Shown: piece by piece, positions 1-7,960 of the stretch
How positions within the stretch are numbered: position 1 is the first letter of the stretch
How the letters are laid out: each line of letters opens with the position of its first letter
DNA from: Cylindrodendrum hubeiense
Taxonomy: Eukaryota; Ascomycota; Sordariomycetes; Hypocreales; Nectriaceae
DNA: 12,441 nt
Direction: 5' to 3'
Assembly (NCBI GenBank): GCA_014621425.1
Contig: JAANBB010000739.1
Span: forward strand, 1 to 12,441
Made by a program: the position numbers and the translations under genes
Notes under the pieces: model-generated
Told to the model about the DNA's origin: nothing
Databases searched by the model: none
What the model saw: only the letters and a program-made list of their open reading frames with translations

Positions 1-1538
1 CCTTCAGCACCACTCTATCAGCCAACAGCCTCACCAACCCCAGCAGCCTCATCAGCCCCAGCAGCCTCACCAACCCCAGCACTCGCTCCCGCACCCGCAC
101 CAGCAGCAACACCAGCAACACCAGCCTCCCAGGCCCGACGATAACACTCTCCCTCCCCCCACCGCGCCCGCCTCGACCGATCAGCGCACCCGCCTTCAGC
201 AGATGCCCTCGCCCTTCTCCAAGGTGGACGACAGCACTGGCCGGAAATACCAGTGCGTTTTGCCTTGCGCTCATTGTGGGGCGCCTCCAGGTTCCGGGCC
301 TGGCTAATATGTTTTGTAGCCTCGATGTTGTACAACAACCCCGCCGCGCTCGCATGTGCGGTTTCGGTGACAAGGTCAGCTCGACCACATCACATTCGCG
401 CCTACAACTCTTTCTGACCCATAATAGGACCGTCGCCCCATTACTCCGCCACCCTGTGTCCGTCTTATCATTACAGACATGGTCACGGGCAAGGAAATTG
501 ACTGCAAGTACGTTCGATAAAGCCCCGGCCTTGGCTACTTGTTCGCAAAGCTAATGGGGGGTTTTTTTTTCTACAGCGACATCGACCACGCCATGTTCGT
601 CCTTAATGTTGATCTTTGGAACGAAGACGGGACCCAAGAGGTAAACCTCGTCCGGTCATCGACCGGAACTCCGTCCATCTCGTCCACGACCCCCTACTCA
701 TACTCCTCCCTCAACGGGGGAGACTCAAACCCCGTTCAATACCAGCAACAAGCCCTGCCTCCGAGTCGCGAGTCGGCGTATCCCCAGTCTTCTAACATGG
801 GCTATGTGCAGGACTATCCCGTACAACAGCAAGGATACAGTCAAGGTATGTCTCTTTTAGGAGAAGGACATCTTGTAGAAGCCCGCTGACCCGGACCAGT
901 TTCTTCGACGTATCCTCAGAACGGCTCGTATGGACCTCCACAGCAGTACTTCCCGCAGCACGGATATCGAGCGGACCCCCCACCTGTACCGACTCAATCC
1001 AACATGGCCCAGTACCGGAACGGGCCCCAGCCTGGATATGGGCAAGACCAAAACGCACTCACCAGAATGGCCGTTGTGGGAGGCCAGCCCCAGGGAATGT
1101 TTACAAGAAATCTCATTGGCAGCCTGGCAGCCAGCGCGTTCCGCCTGAGCGACAATCGCGACCACATTGGTATTTGGTTTGTCCTTCAGGATCTCAGCGT
1201 CCGAACCGAAGGACCATTTCGGTAAGTGCGCCAACGGAGAAGTAGCAGAGAAGATGAGACTAACACGGGAGTGCAGATTGAAGTTCTCTTTTGTCAATGT
1301 CGGACCTGTAGGCGGACCTAGCCGGGATGGGACTGGTCCCAAGGTCAACCAGGGCAAAGCACTAATCCTGGCATCGTGCTTCAGTGAGGTTTTCAATGTG
1401 TACTCAGCCAAGAAGTTCCCTGGCGTGTGCGAGAGCACCCCCCTAAGCAAAACATTCGCAACACAAGGCATTAAGATTCCGATCCGCAAGGACTCCAACG
1501 TCAAGGGAGGAGACGGCGGCGACGACGAATACGACTAA
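1..1538 (+). CDS. velB: velvet-domain regulator VelB, 5'-partial, six exons in window
   Basis: VelB is a fungal velvet-family DNA-binding regulator. Known partners are VeA (with LaeA) and VosA; it links development, spore maturation and secondary metabolism, and acts in cytoplasm and nucleus. Exons: 1-252 (reading from base 2), 320-374, 428-507, 577-845, 900-1221, 1277-1538. All five introns (53-69 bp) are GT...AG, with branch words such as CTAAT, CTGAC and CTAAC, and every phase joins cleanly to give 412 residues. Residues 1-80 are Gln/His/Pro-rich. The first velvet half follows at about 81-155, with LDVVQQPRRARMCGFGDK, DRRPITPPPCVRLI and FVLNVDLW. A roughly 130-residue Gln/Tyr/Ser/Pro-rich insert then precedes the second half, with GMFTRNLIGSL, QDLSVRTEGPFRLKF, KKFPGV and GIKIPIRK. 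The split domain is the VelB hallmark and argues against VosA, VeA or VelC. The true start lies left of the window, and no reliable start is visible here. Confidence 0.95.
10..135 (+). repeat. CAG/CAC/CCN codon-rich low-complexity tract in velB
   Basis: Imperfect runs of CAG, CAA, CAC and CCN codons encode the Gln-His-Pro-rich N-terminal segment of VelB (repeated QQPHQP-type hexapeptides, then HQQQHQQHQ). The CAGCAGCCTCA(C/T)CA(A/G)CCC unit recurs two to three times at 31-80. This kind of tract is prone to length change by replication slippage and is usually disordered in the protein. It lies outside the velvet fold. Confidence 0.7.
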
Positions 1539-1920
1539 ATACGAGCGGAAGAGCAACATCTGCGGTCGGGTTCCTAAAGATACTTGTCCATATTCCCGGA
1601 GCTTGGCTTGTGGCTGGTTCACCGCTATCCTCGTTCCCGTTATTGCTCTACCATGGCCATGGCCACCGTTGGAATCATGAATATCAAAACGTCACAGCAC
1701 CAAGATTGCCGTTCTCGTGGCCATATTTTTTATGGTTTGGAATAGTTCGATGGAGTTGTGTGTCGCTTGGTTGACTGGATGACCTTGATGGTGTTGGCCG
1801 CGGGGCAAGTTGCAGCGGGGGCGGGGATGTTTTGGAAGGACAACAGATGCTGGGTGGCGTAGGCAACGGCGACGATGGATGGGGACCCTGGTGAGGACGG
1901 CGGCAAAGGTGGATGCACAA

Positions 1921-1956
1921 GTGGAGGCGGAGGTGGAGGCAGCGGTGGAGGTGAAG
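1921..1956 (+). repeat. six imperfect copies of a purine-rich hexamer (GTGGAG type)
   Basis: Units read GTGGAG, GCGGAG, GTGGAG, GCAGCG, GTGGAG, GTGAAG. The tract is strongly purine-biased on the plus strand and has repeated GG pairs, so it could form at most a two-tier G-quadruplex. It looks like a decayed short tandem repeat. Confidence 0.7.
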
Positions 1957-2127
1957 GCCAAGGAGCCCCTCCGCACGGCTGAGATCTGGGCAGGGCTCTG
2001 GGGCGTGAAGAAGTGACAATGCGGGGTGCAGATGGACATGGACACAGATGGCGTCGCGGCCCCGGGAAAGGAATCCGAAAGGGAGCCAGCAGGGGGAGTA
2101 AGAGCATGGGCTGCACACAGACTTGGG

Positions 2128-2175
2128 GATATGGCTTCGGACATGGCTTTGTACATGGCTTTGGACATGACTTTG
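2128..2175 (+). repeat. four tandem copies of a 12-bp unit
   Basis: Units are GATATGGCTTCG, GACATGGCTTTG, TACATGGCTTTG and GACATGACTTTG, in perfect 12-bp register. The period is a multiple of three, so any frame through it gives a tetrapeptide repeat (for example DMAL), but the frame at 2026-2226 has no other sign of being a gene. Best read as a small minisatellite. Confidence 0.8.
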
Positions 2176-2379
2176 GAGGATGACTCGGCCCTAAGCTGTA
2201 TCAACAGCACCAGAAGGCCGGAATAAGCCAGCGCTATTAGGCACTGTAATAAGCAAGAGGAGGAAGCGTCTTGGGATATGAACAGGGCCTTGAAAGACTT
2301 GCCAGCTCCGTGGCTAGAAGACCGACCGGATCAGGAGGTGACTGGCGTTGTGTTGTTGAGGGAAGTAATAAGCCACCCC

Positions 2380-2409
2380 CATCCTCCCCTCGACAACGAA
2401 GGGGGGATG
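2380..2409 (+). other. GC-rich stem-loop, 13-bp arms, ACAA loop
   Basis: The arms CATCCTCCCCTCG (2380-2392) and CGAAGGGGGGATG (2397-2409) pair with one mismatch and one G-U wobble around a 4-base loop. It lies about 840 bp after the velB stop codon. It could fold in a long velB 3' UTR or in an unannotated transcript, but no tract of T residues follows it and fungal genes do not use intrinsic terminators, so no function is assigned. Confidence 0.5.
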
Positions 2410-3830
2410 TTTAGATGACCATCCACGACATGTTTGAGACGGGCAGATAATTCGGGCGGGAATGAGAAGGGAGAAACGAGCAGCCAAATGGCGAAAGTCG
2501 CCCGGCTTATAGTGACTGACTGACTGATGAGGGCAGGGCAGGGTTTGTCAACAGTTGAGGCTGGCAAAGACGCTAGCACACTGATGAGACGATTGGCTGC
2601 CGCAGCGAAAACGAAGCTGGCCAGAGGCAATGGCAAGGCGAAAATGCAAGAAAACGCAAGAAAGTGCAAAGTAGAGGGCAGAAAGAAAAAGAAGCCAAAG
2701 TGTGAGTTGAAAGCAGAAGAGGCCCGGAATACCGAGACGGGTCAATTTGCACTCGGGGGAGGGGAGAGACGACGGAGTCATAGCTCTGGCTAACGTCATT
2801 GTCACGCTGCGGCGAAGGAATTTTTTATTGCTAGGCCCATGACGAATTCTACCTACACCGTAGTCCACATGTACTATTCAAGACCACGTCCACCCCCGGT
2901 TTTTGTGGCATCGTAATTAGGGGGCTTCTATTCCCTCATGTTCCAGGCCAGGCAGGGCACGCAGGGGATAGGAAATGATTCAACATTGTTTAGTGGCGGT
3001 ACGTACAGAAGTACGGAGACATACAAGACAAATCGAGCATGTTTTGCGCATAGTACCTCTGAGCGCATAAATCCAAGTTTTTGCCTGTGGCTAATAAAAA
3101 AATTTACATCATCCTTGCTCGGTTGGGGTATTGGTATTCAGCTCGCATGGGTAAGGTAGTTAGTTGGTAGCTGGGGAGGGACTAGAGGGGAACATGAGGT
3201 CACAGCTGGTGGCAGGTTGTCGGAGACCGGCGACGGCGAGGATGAGGCTCGCACGTAGTAGAATGTGTTCTGGGACACGCAGACACGCAGCCACGCACGC
3301 CCTGTTTCCAGAAGCAGAGGGAGGAGAGGTCACTACTGAAGGCTTGGGAATGGCCGAGTCGCCAGTGTCAGTCCCGGTCGGGTATCCTGGTACCAGCTGG
3401 TCCGGTGAGGTTTTGGGGTAACTTATGGGCCAATGCGAGGAGGCGGCGGCGTAGACGTCTAAGACATGTCATGTAGGTAGATATGCATGTATTGTTTGAC
3501 ATGTAACTACTCGGTGCAGTGCAGTACAGATATGCCTATGATGATGGCGGCATTCATCATGGGCTTTGGGCGGCCCTGGGCGAATGCAGCACATTCTGGA
3601 AGCCATCCAAAGTGAACCCGGACCAAGTTTAACCCCCGAAACCCAAAAACCTTAAAAAGGGACGGCGGCGGCGACGCCTGATTGGGCGCGGGCGACGTGA
3701 CAGATACGTACCTGGACCAAGGAGCTAACCAAAGTCTGGCGGGCCACGAGGACAACCCACGATGGGGCGAATCCATTACGTTTCCGTTAGTCAAGGAGTG
3801 GCCGACGACGGCTTGGCTTGGCCCGTGATG

Positions 3831-3862
3831 GCCTGCGAGGGTCTGCGAGGGGCCTGTGAGGG
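3831..3862 (+). repeat. three imperfect copies of a 10-11-bp GC-rich unit
   Basis: GCCTGCGAGG, GTCTGCGAGGG and GCCTGTGAGGG follow one another. The unit resembles no element known to me. It lies in the GC-rich part of the velB-DUF3602 gap. Confidence 0.6.
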
Positions 3863-4191
3863 CCCGCGGCGCACGTTGCTTGGCCTCTGGGACCTCTTTG
3901 GCTGCTAGCCCGCACCCGCCCAGCAGCAAACGGAGCAAGCCCCCTACAGCCCTGTCTCCGCGCCGTCGCCGCCCCCCGTCCGCGCTCTGTGGGCGCGACG
4001 CTGGACAGCCTGAAGCCAGGACCTGGAGACGCCGACCCCGATCCCGTGGCACAAACCGAGTCCTTGGCGGCCCAAGTGGAAGCGGTCGGTCTCGTCGCCT
4101 GTCGTCGGGGCGGGGAAGGGGACGAGAAGGGGACCAAGGAAGCGAGAAAAAAAGCGATGGCCACACGCCCTCTTCCGCGGCGTCCCCTGCG

Positions 4192-4235
4192 GTCCCTGGT
4201 GGTCCTTTGCTGTCCCTGGCGGTCCTTTGCTGTCC
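4192..4235 (+). repeat. 20-bp tandem repeat, 2.2 copies
   Basis: Two 20-bp units, GTCCCTGGTGGTCCTTTGCT (4192-4211) and GTCCCTGGCGGTCCTTTGCT (4212-4231), differ at one base and are followed by a partial third (GTCC). The high identity suggests a recent local duplication. Confidence 0.8.
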
Positions 4236-4358
4236 CTTGCCGCTGCTCCTCCCCGCCCCTCGCGAAGCTGCCTCGTCGCAGCCGACTCCAGGGGCGTCGT
4301 CGTAGCCCTTCCGTGCCCCCGTTGGTGCCCCGGTCCGGCTGGTCGGGCGGTGGATGCC

Positions 4359-4386
4359 TGTGTGCGCGTGTGTGTGTGTGTGCGTG
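4359..4386 (+). repeat. (TG)n microsatellite with CG interruptions
   Basis: An alternating TG run is broken by GCGC and TGCG steps. Alternating purine-pyrimidine DNA of this type can adopt Z-form and is usually length-variable between strains. It lies about 370 bp upstream of the DUF3602 start codon. Confidence 0.8.
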
Positions 4387-4440
4387 ATCATGGGACGCTT
4401 AAGAAAATCCCAAGAAGTTGAGAGAGAAAAAATAACGACA

Positions 4441-4753
4441 TCATCAGCCTGGCTTGGCCCCCTCCCTTCCCCCCCCTTGGCGTTGGGATAAATAATGCGC
4501 GGTCACCAGCCGGTGTTGACGTGATTTCCCCCTCCATCCTCATCTTTCCTACGCTCCAACCGCACTCACACCTGCCTCGCGTCTCTTCCCATTGCGACTC
4601 TGAGCCATTGTCCTGAGTTGACTCCTCGACCTGTCACTCAACAAACGAGACCAACAGCCAACCATCCACTACCCCCCCCTTCTTTCTCCGGGAGTCACTC
4701 TTGACCCCCTCACTCCCACCACTCTCACCACTCTCACCACAACTTCTCTCAAA
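4441..4753 (+). promoter_or_regulatory. promoter and AUG-free leader of the DUF3602 gene
   Basis: C/T-rich tracts at about 4460-4478 lead to a TATA-like ATAAATAA at 4488-4495 and a CRE-like TGACGTGA at 4517-4524. A pyrimidine-rich leader typical of strongly expressed fungal genes follows. No ATG occurs between 4498 and the start codon at 4754. Just before the start are two perfect ACCACTCTC units (4718-4735) plus a partial third. The exact transcription start and the factor sites are inferred from motifs only. Confidence 0.5.
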
Positions 4754-5212
4754 ATGCTCGCCTCTCACGGCCGCGGCGGCGCCGGCAACATGGCCGACGC
4801 TGCCCAGACCCCCAAGACCGACCCTCTGGACCTCCTGACTCCCACCCTCAAGGGCTCTGTCGTCACTACCGGCCGTGGCGGTACTGGCAACATGGCCAAG
4901 AACAAGGACCCCCGCGAGACCCGTCTCCGCCAGGATGTTGAAGCGTGAGTTTCTCCCCCTCAATCGTTCCTCAATTCGGTTCCCCAACCTGTCTTGTCGT
5001 GTCATTTTTCATTGTGCTGACTCTCTCTTTTCAGCATCCCTCGACGAACCAGCTCCGGTGCTCAGCACGCCGGACGTGGTGGTGCCGGCAACGTCTTCAA
5101 GGGCGAGGAGGCCGACCTCGCCCGCAAGGCCAGCAACGACCAGGCTGTCGACGACGGCCCCGAGTCTGTCGTCACCAAGGGCAAGAACTGGCTCTTTGGC
5201 AAGAAGCCATAA
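4754..5212 (+). CDS. DUF3602 / Par32-like repeat protein, 122 residues, two exons
   Basis: Exons are 4754-4944 and 5035-5212; the 90-bp intron has GTGAGT, a GCTGAC branch word and a TTTTCAG acceptor. The small hydrophilic protein has three glycine-rich repeats: GRGGAGNM (6-13), GRGGTGNM (40-47) and GRGGAGNV (77-84). It ends in a basic WLFGKKP tail. These repeats define DUF3602, whose characterised yeast member Par32 is phosphorylated after TORC1 inhibition and restrains the ammonium transporters Mep1 and Mep3. A nutrient-signalling role here is inference only. There is no signal peptide or membrane segment, and the protein is probably disordered. The start has A at -3 and is the first ATG of the leader; a later in-frame Met (13) would cut off the first repeat, so it is unlikely. 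The gene converges on HEM12. Confidence 0.88.
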
Positions 5213-5589
5213 TTTCTCGTCACCCTAGATTTTTTTCGGCGTGGCCATCTTTGATTTTGGTTCTGTGTCAAGCTCGGTGTTTTCTGGTGTTGTGGCGCCC
5301 TGTGGGCAAATGGATCGGGCCGCTTTGCTCGGATCAAGAGTGGAAAAGAGATACCAGTCTGCGGTGGATTGAGATGAATTGTATCATGAATCGACCATGA
5401 TTTCTATACTATTACACGACTTTTATATGTTCTTGAACCCCTCTTTTTTCTTTATCTTGCCCGGTGATTCGTGATTGGTTTCCAACCCAACATATCAGAT
5501 AAGGCGGCAGGACATCACTCCATCGTCTGATAGCAGAGCCTCGTCTACGTCCTCCCCGCCCTGTTCCCGACCGCTCATGCATATCCCGC
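5213..5589. other. 377-bp convergent intergenic region (two 3' UTRs)
   Basis: This sits between the stop codons of the DUF3602 gene (plus) and HEM12 (minus). It is AT-richer than its flanks, with T-rich patches at about 5228-5236 and 5440-5455, as expected for 3' UTRs and poly(A) sites. I see no exact AATAAA on either strand and no gene. Confidence 0.6.
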
Positions 5590-6956
5590 TTAGTTCTTCG
5601 TCAGCCGGTGGACCTCCTCGAAAAAGTGCTTGAGGTTGTCCGGATGAACTCCAGGCGTGATTCCTGGATAACTTGGTCAGCGTCTAAGTATTGGTCAATT
5701 TGACGCGCGCCAACATACCGTGGCCGAGGTTGGCGATCCATCCCTTGTTGCCGACCCAGAACCCATCAACCATCTCCTGCACCGCCGCCGTGATGCCCTC
5801 CTTGGTGCCGTACAAGATGCCGGGGTCGGCGTTGCCCTGGAACACAATGTCGCGGTCGCCTCGGATCTTGACAGCATCCTTGGCGTCCTGCAGCCAGTCC
5901 ATTCCCACCACGTTGTAACCCAGGTTGCACGCAGAGTCAAGTGCATACCAGGCACCCTTGGGAAACACGGTCATGGGCACACGGTCCAGGCCGAGGCTCT
6001 GCAACTTGGCCGGCAGCTTCTCGGCAATGTGCGCGAGGTACGGCTCCGAGAACTGGCGGTACGACGAGGGGCCAAGCTCTCCAGCCCAGGAATCAAAGAC
6101 CATAACCAGCTATTCCCAGGTAAAGTCAGCCATCAATGTGTCCTCTGTTCTTCTCTCTCTCTAGGAAATCCACCCTACCTGTGCTCCGGCCTTGACCTGC
6201 AGTGCCAAGTGGTCCACGCAAATATCGGCAATCTTGCTCAGCAGCTTCTTGGACTCCTCGGGGTACTTGTAGATCCACGTCTTGACCTGCGAAAACAGCT
6301 TGGTACCGCCGCCTTCGACCATGTAGCAGAAGAGAGTCCAAGGCGCGCCGCAGAAGCCAATCAGGGGGACCTGTCCGGCAAGCTTCTTGCGCGTCAAGGT
6401 GATGGCGTCGTAAACGTAGCCAAGCTCGGCGGCCACGTCGACGTTGCGCGCGAGCACCTGGTCGTATTGTCCATCGTCGGGTGTCTTGAGCGGGCTCGGG
6501 AAGTGCGGGCCCTTCTTGTCCACCATTTCGACGACCATTCCCATGGCCTGCGGGATGACGAGGATGTCGGAGAAGATGATGGCAGCGTCGAGGAGTCCGG
6601 TGTATCGCTCGACGGGCTGCAAGGTGATGGTCGAGGCGACCTCGGGGTCGCGGCAGCACTCGAAGAAGTCACGCTTGCCCTTGGCCTCGTGGTACTCAGG
6701 CAGGTAGCGGCCGGCTATGCGCAGGAATTGGTCAACGTCTCTTCTGCGAGCTGGGTACCATATTCTTACCCTGTCGCATCACCCACATGGGAGGGCGCTC
6801 TACTTTCTGGCCTGTCCGCGACACAACAAATCTCAGCATAGCTCTTCTTCCATGTTCCAGCTGCCAACCAGCTCATATCCACAAGCGCGAGGGATACCCA
6901 CCCCATGCTGCCCGGAGCAACAGGTCGTTCTTAAGAGGTTCAAAGTTGTGTCCCAT
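5590..6956 (-). CDS. HEM12: uroporphyrinogen decarboxylase, five exons, 365 residues
   Basis: This cytosolic enzyme removes the four acetate carboxyls of uroporphyrinogen III to give coproporphyrinogen III, a step of haem synthesis (EC 4.1.1.37). Minus-strand exons in transcript order: 6956-6902, 6811-6770, 6714-6179, 6109-5719, 5663-5590. The four GT/AG introns (55-90 bp) mostly carry CTGAC-type branch words, and the phases sum to 366 codons with stop. Family signatures are [16 protein letters not shown] (25-40) and GFCGAPWTL (152-160). Catalytic or binding residues known from human UROD are all present: Arg31 and Arg35, Asp82 (FSDILV), Tyr163, Ser218 (FDSWAGEL) and His341 (LGHG). The length matches the family. 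The start fits well: CGACAATGG context, followed by the conserved [13 protein letters not shown]. It is divergent from EMC6 and shares its promoter region. No defects are seen. Confidence 0.97.
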
Positions 6957-7339
6957 TGTCGTTGACTGTCGTGTTGTGGAATACGTCAAAAGTAAACTAC
7001 CCCGCCGCCTCATCCGGGAGTCAAAGTTCAATTCAATTGACTGGAGGGGTCCAGCGGTACGTACCGCTGAGAAAGCCGGGGTGTTCGGCCACCGGCGCCA
7101 CCTCCACTCAACCTACCCTGTACCTGTGCCGGAGACGGTCGGGCCGACACGCTGTCGTCTTCTATCCAGAGCTATCGCGCCAGCTTCGTCCGCGACCTCG
7201 ACACAGGAGACGGCCGGCTGCCAAACATTGAGCTTTCCCCCACGACTTAATACCCTGCGACTCCTACAACCTTGACGCTTTCCGAGAGCCCCTGCGACCC
7301 TTCTCCCGTTTACGCAACTTCCCATCCCCATTCGCGACA
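6957..7339. promoter_or_regulatory. divergent HEM12-EMC6 promoter region
   Basis: 383 bp separate the two start codons, so both promoters must lie here. There is no clear TATA box, as is common for fungal housekeeping genes. It holds an 18-bp perfect palindrome (7052-7069, separate entry), a smaller interrupted palindrome GTCGGGCCGAC (7138-7148) and an inverted AGTCAA...TTGACT pair (7019-7024 and 7037-7042). A C/T-rich stretch before the EMC6 ATG is a likely transcription-start zone. Confidence 0.6.
7052..7069. promoter_or_regulatory. perfect 18-bp palindrome with CGG-N6-CCG core
   Basis: CAGCGGTACGTACCGCTG is its own reverse complement. The core CGG (7055-7057), TACGTA, CCG (7064-7066) has the inverted-CGG layout with 6-bp spacing bound by Gal4-class Zn(II)2Cys6 dimers such as yeast Ppr1 and Aspergillus UaY. 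It lies 96 bp upstream of the HEM12 start and 271 bp upstream of the EMC6 start. The binding factor, and even whether it is bound, is inference. Confidence 0.5.
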
Positions 7340-7769
7340 ATGCCATCCGAACGCGAATTCCAGATCCACCCCATCGTCCAGGAGTCGGTGGTGCACAACA
7401 GCAAGGTCAGTCGCCAGCTCCCGTCGCATACCATACGCATAACAAATTCCGTTCTAACATATCCTCATTGTTGCATAGGCGCTTTCCAACCTTCAAAGCT
7501 TGACAGCTTCCCTCTTCGGCATCAGTGTAGGCATCCTTGGTCTCGAGTCCTACAGCGGCTTCCTCGTCTACTTCGTCTTCTCCTTCATCACCACCCTCCT
7601 GTTCTACGTTCTCAAGGTCGCTCCTGAGTCGCTATCTGAAGGCCGCCCTCCTCTCGACCCCACCCGCTTCTACCGCGGTGTCTTCGAATTCTGGCTCAGC
7701 GGCGCCTTCAGCGGCATCTCCGGCTTCATCCTGACGTGGACTTTATTTTACGGCCTTGTGAGGGTGTAA
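7340..7769 (+). CDS. EMC6: ER membrane protein complex subunit 6, two exons, 118 residues
   Basis: EMC6 is a core membrane subunit of the EMC, which inserts tail-anchored and multipass proteins into the ER membrane. Exons are 7340-7405 and 7479-7769, with a 73-bp intron starting GTCAGT, a CTAAC branch word and a CATAG end. A short hydrophilic N-terminus (1-27) is followed by three hydrophobic segments at about 28-46, 50-70 and 93-116, the usual EMC6 topology. The family-like stretch SLTASLFGISVGILGLES continues into a helix-rich second segment, and the acidic/Pro loop (about 72-82) leads to FYRGVFEFW before the last helix. The length is close to yeast Emc6 (about 108 residues). The start is the only ATG in frame before the splice site. 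It is divergent from HEM12 and convergent with the GTPase gene. Confidence 0.93.
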
Positions 7770-7960
7770 GGACCTTCTGGCACCATGGTTTTTTGGCATA
7801 TACATGGCGTCATCGGAGTTACGGGAAACATTTCTTGAGCGACTGCTGTCTCAGGGAGGGGGTTGACAGATTAGGCCTTGCTTGTATTGAAACCACAAAC
7901 AACGAAATACAATGCGTTGGGGAAAATACACAAAGCACGAACAAACAACGCTCTCAAGCT
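7770..7960. other. 191-bp convergent gap between EMC6 and the GTPase gene
   Basis: Only 191 bp lie between the two stop codons, so the 3' UTRs of the opposing transcripts are short or overlap. No gene is seen. The T-rich GGTTTTTTGG patch near 7786 and the A-rich patch near 7920 are plausible 3'-end signals for the two strands. Confidence 0.5.

Larger units (their letters stand above)
1539..4440. other. 2.9-kb gene-free stretch: velB 3' flank and upstream flank of DUF3602 gene
   Basis: I find no convincing coding gene here. The open frames are low-complexity (His/Leu/Pro- or Arg/Gly/Pro-rich), show no recognisable domain and are open because the DNA is GC-rich and repetitive, so I treat them as chance. 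The first part probably holds the velB 3' UTR and poly(A) site, which I cannot place. The rest holds several small tandem repeats (listed separately), a hairpin at 2380-2409, an AATAAA-containing A-rich patch at 3093-3104, and adjacent 8-bp palindromes at 3453-3460 (AGACGTCT) and 3463-3470 (GACATGTC). An unannotated noncoding RNA, or a long regulatory region for either neighbour, is possible but not shown. Confidence 0.6.

Noticed and set aside
276..554. 92-codon plus-strand frame starting at the ATG at 276
   Set aside because: That ATG lies inside velB intron 1, and the frame reads through the next two introns. The spliced velB model explains all conserved residues.
1684..2210. Three overlapping minus-strand open frames of 128-172 codons
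   Set aside because: All three frames of one strand are open at once over repeat-rich DNA, giving His/Leu/Pro- or Ser/Pro-rich translations. That is the pattern of skewed composition, not coding.
2026..2226. 66-codon plus-strand frame encoding Met-Ala-Leu repeats
   Set aside because: The repeat peptide comes directly from the 12-bp minisatellite. There is no homology I recognise, no splice context and no promoter evidence.
3093..3104. AATAAA as the velB poly(A) signal
   Set aside because: It lies over 1.5 kb beyond the velB stop, further than normal for fungal 3' UTRs, and AATAAA is weakly conserved in fungi.
3856..4305. 149-codon plus-strand open frame (and an overlapping 132-codon one)
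   Set aside because: Same GC-rich low-complexity DNA; Arg/Ser/Pro-rich translation without motifs. Two overlapping frames in the same direction argue for chance.
3507..4391. 294-codon minus-strand open frame
   Set aside because: The translation is Arg/Pro/Gly-rich, begins in the TG microsatellite (His-Thr repeats) and passes through two tandem repeats. Other frames are also open over the same GC-rich DNA. No domain or fungal gene signals are seen.
5720..6841. 373-codon plus-strand open frame opposite HEM12
   Set aside because: It is antisense to a well-supported, correctly spliced HEM12 and runs across its introns. Its length reflects codon bias of the real gene on the other strand, and the translation has no known domain.
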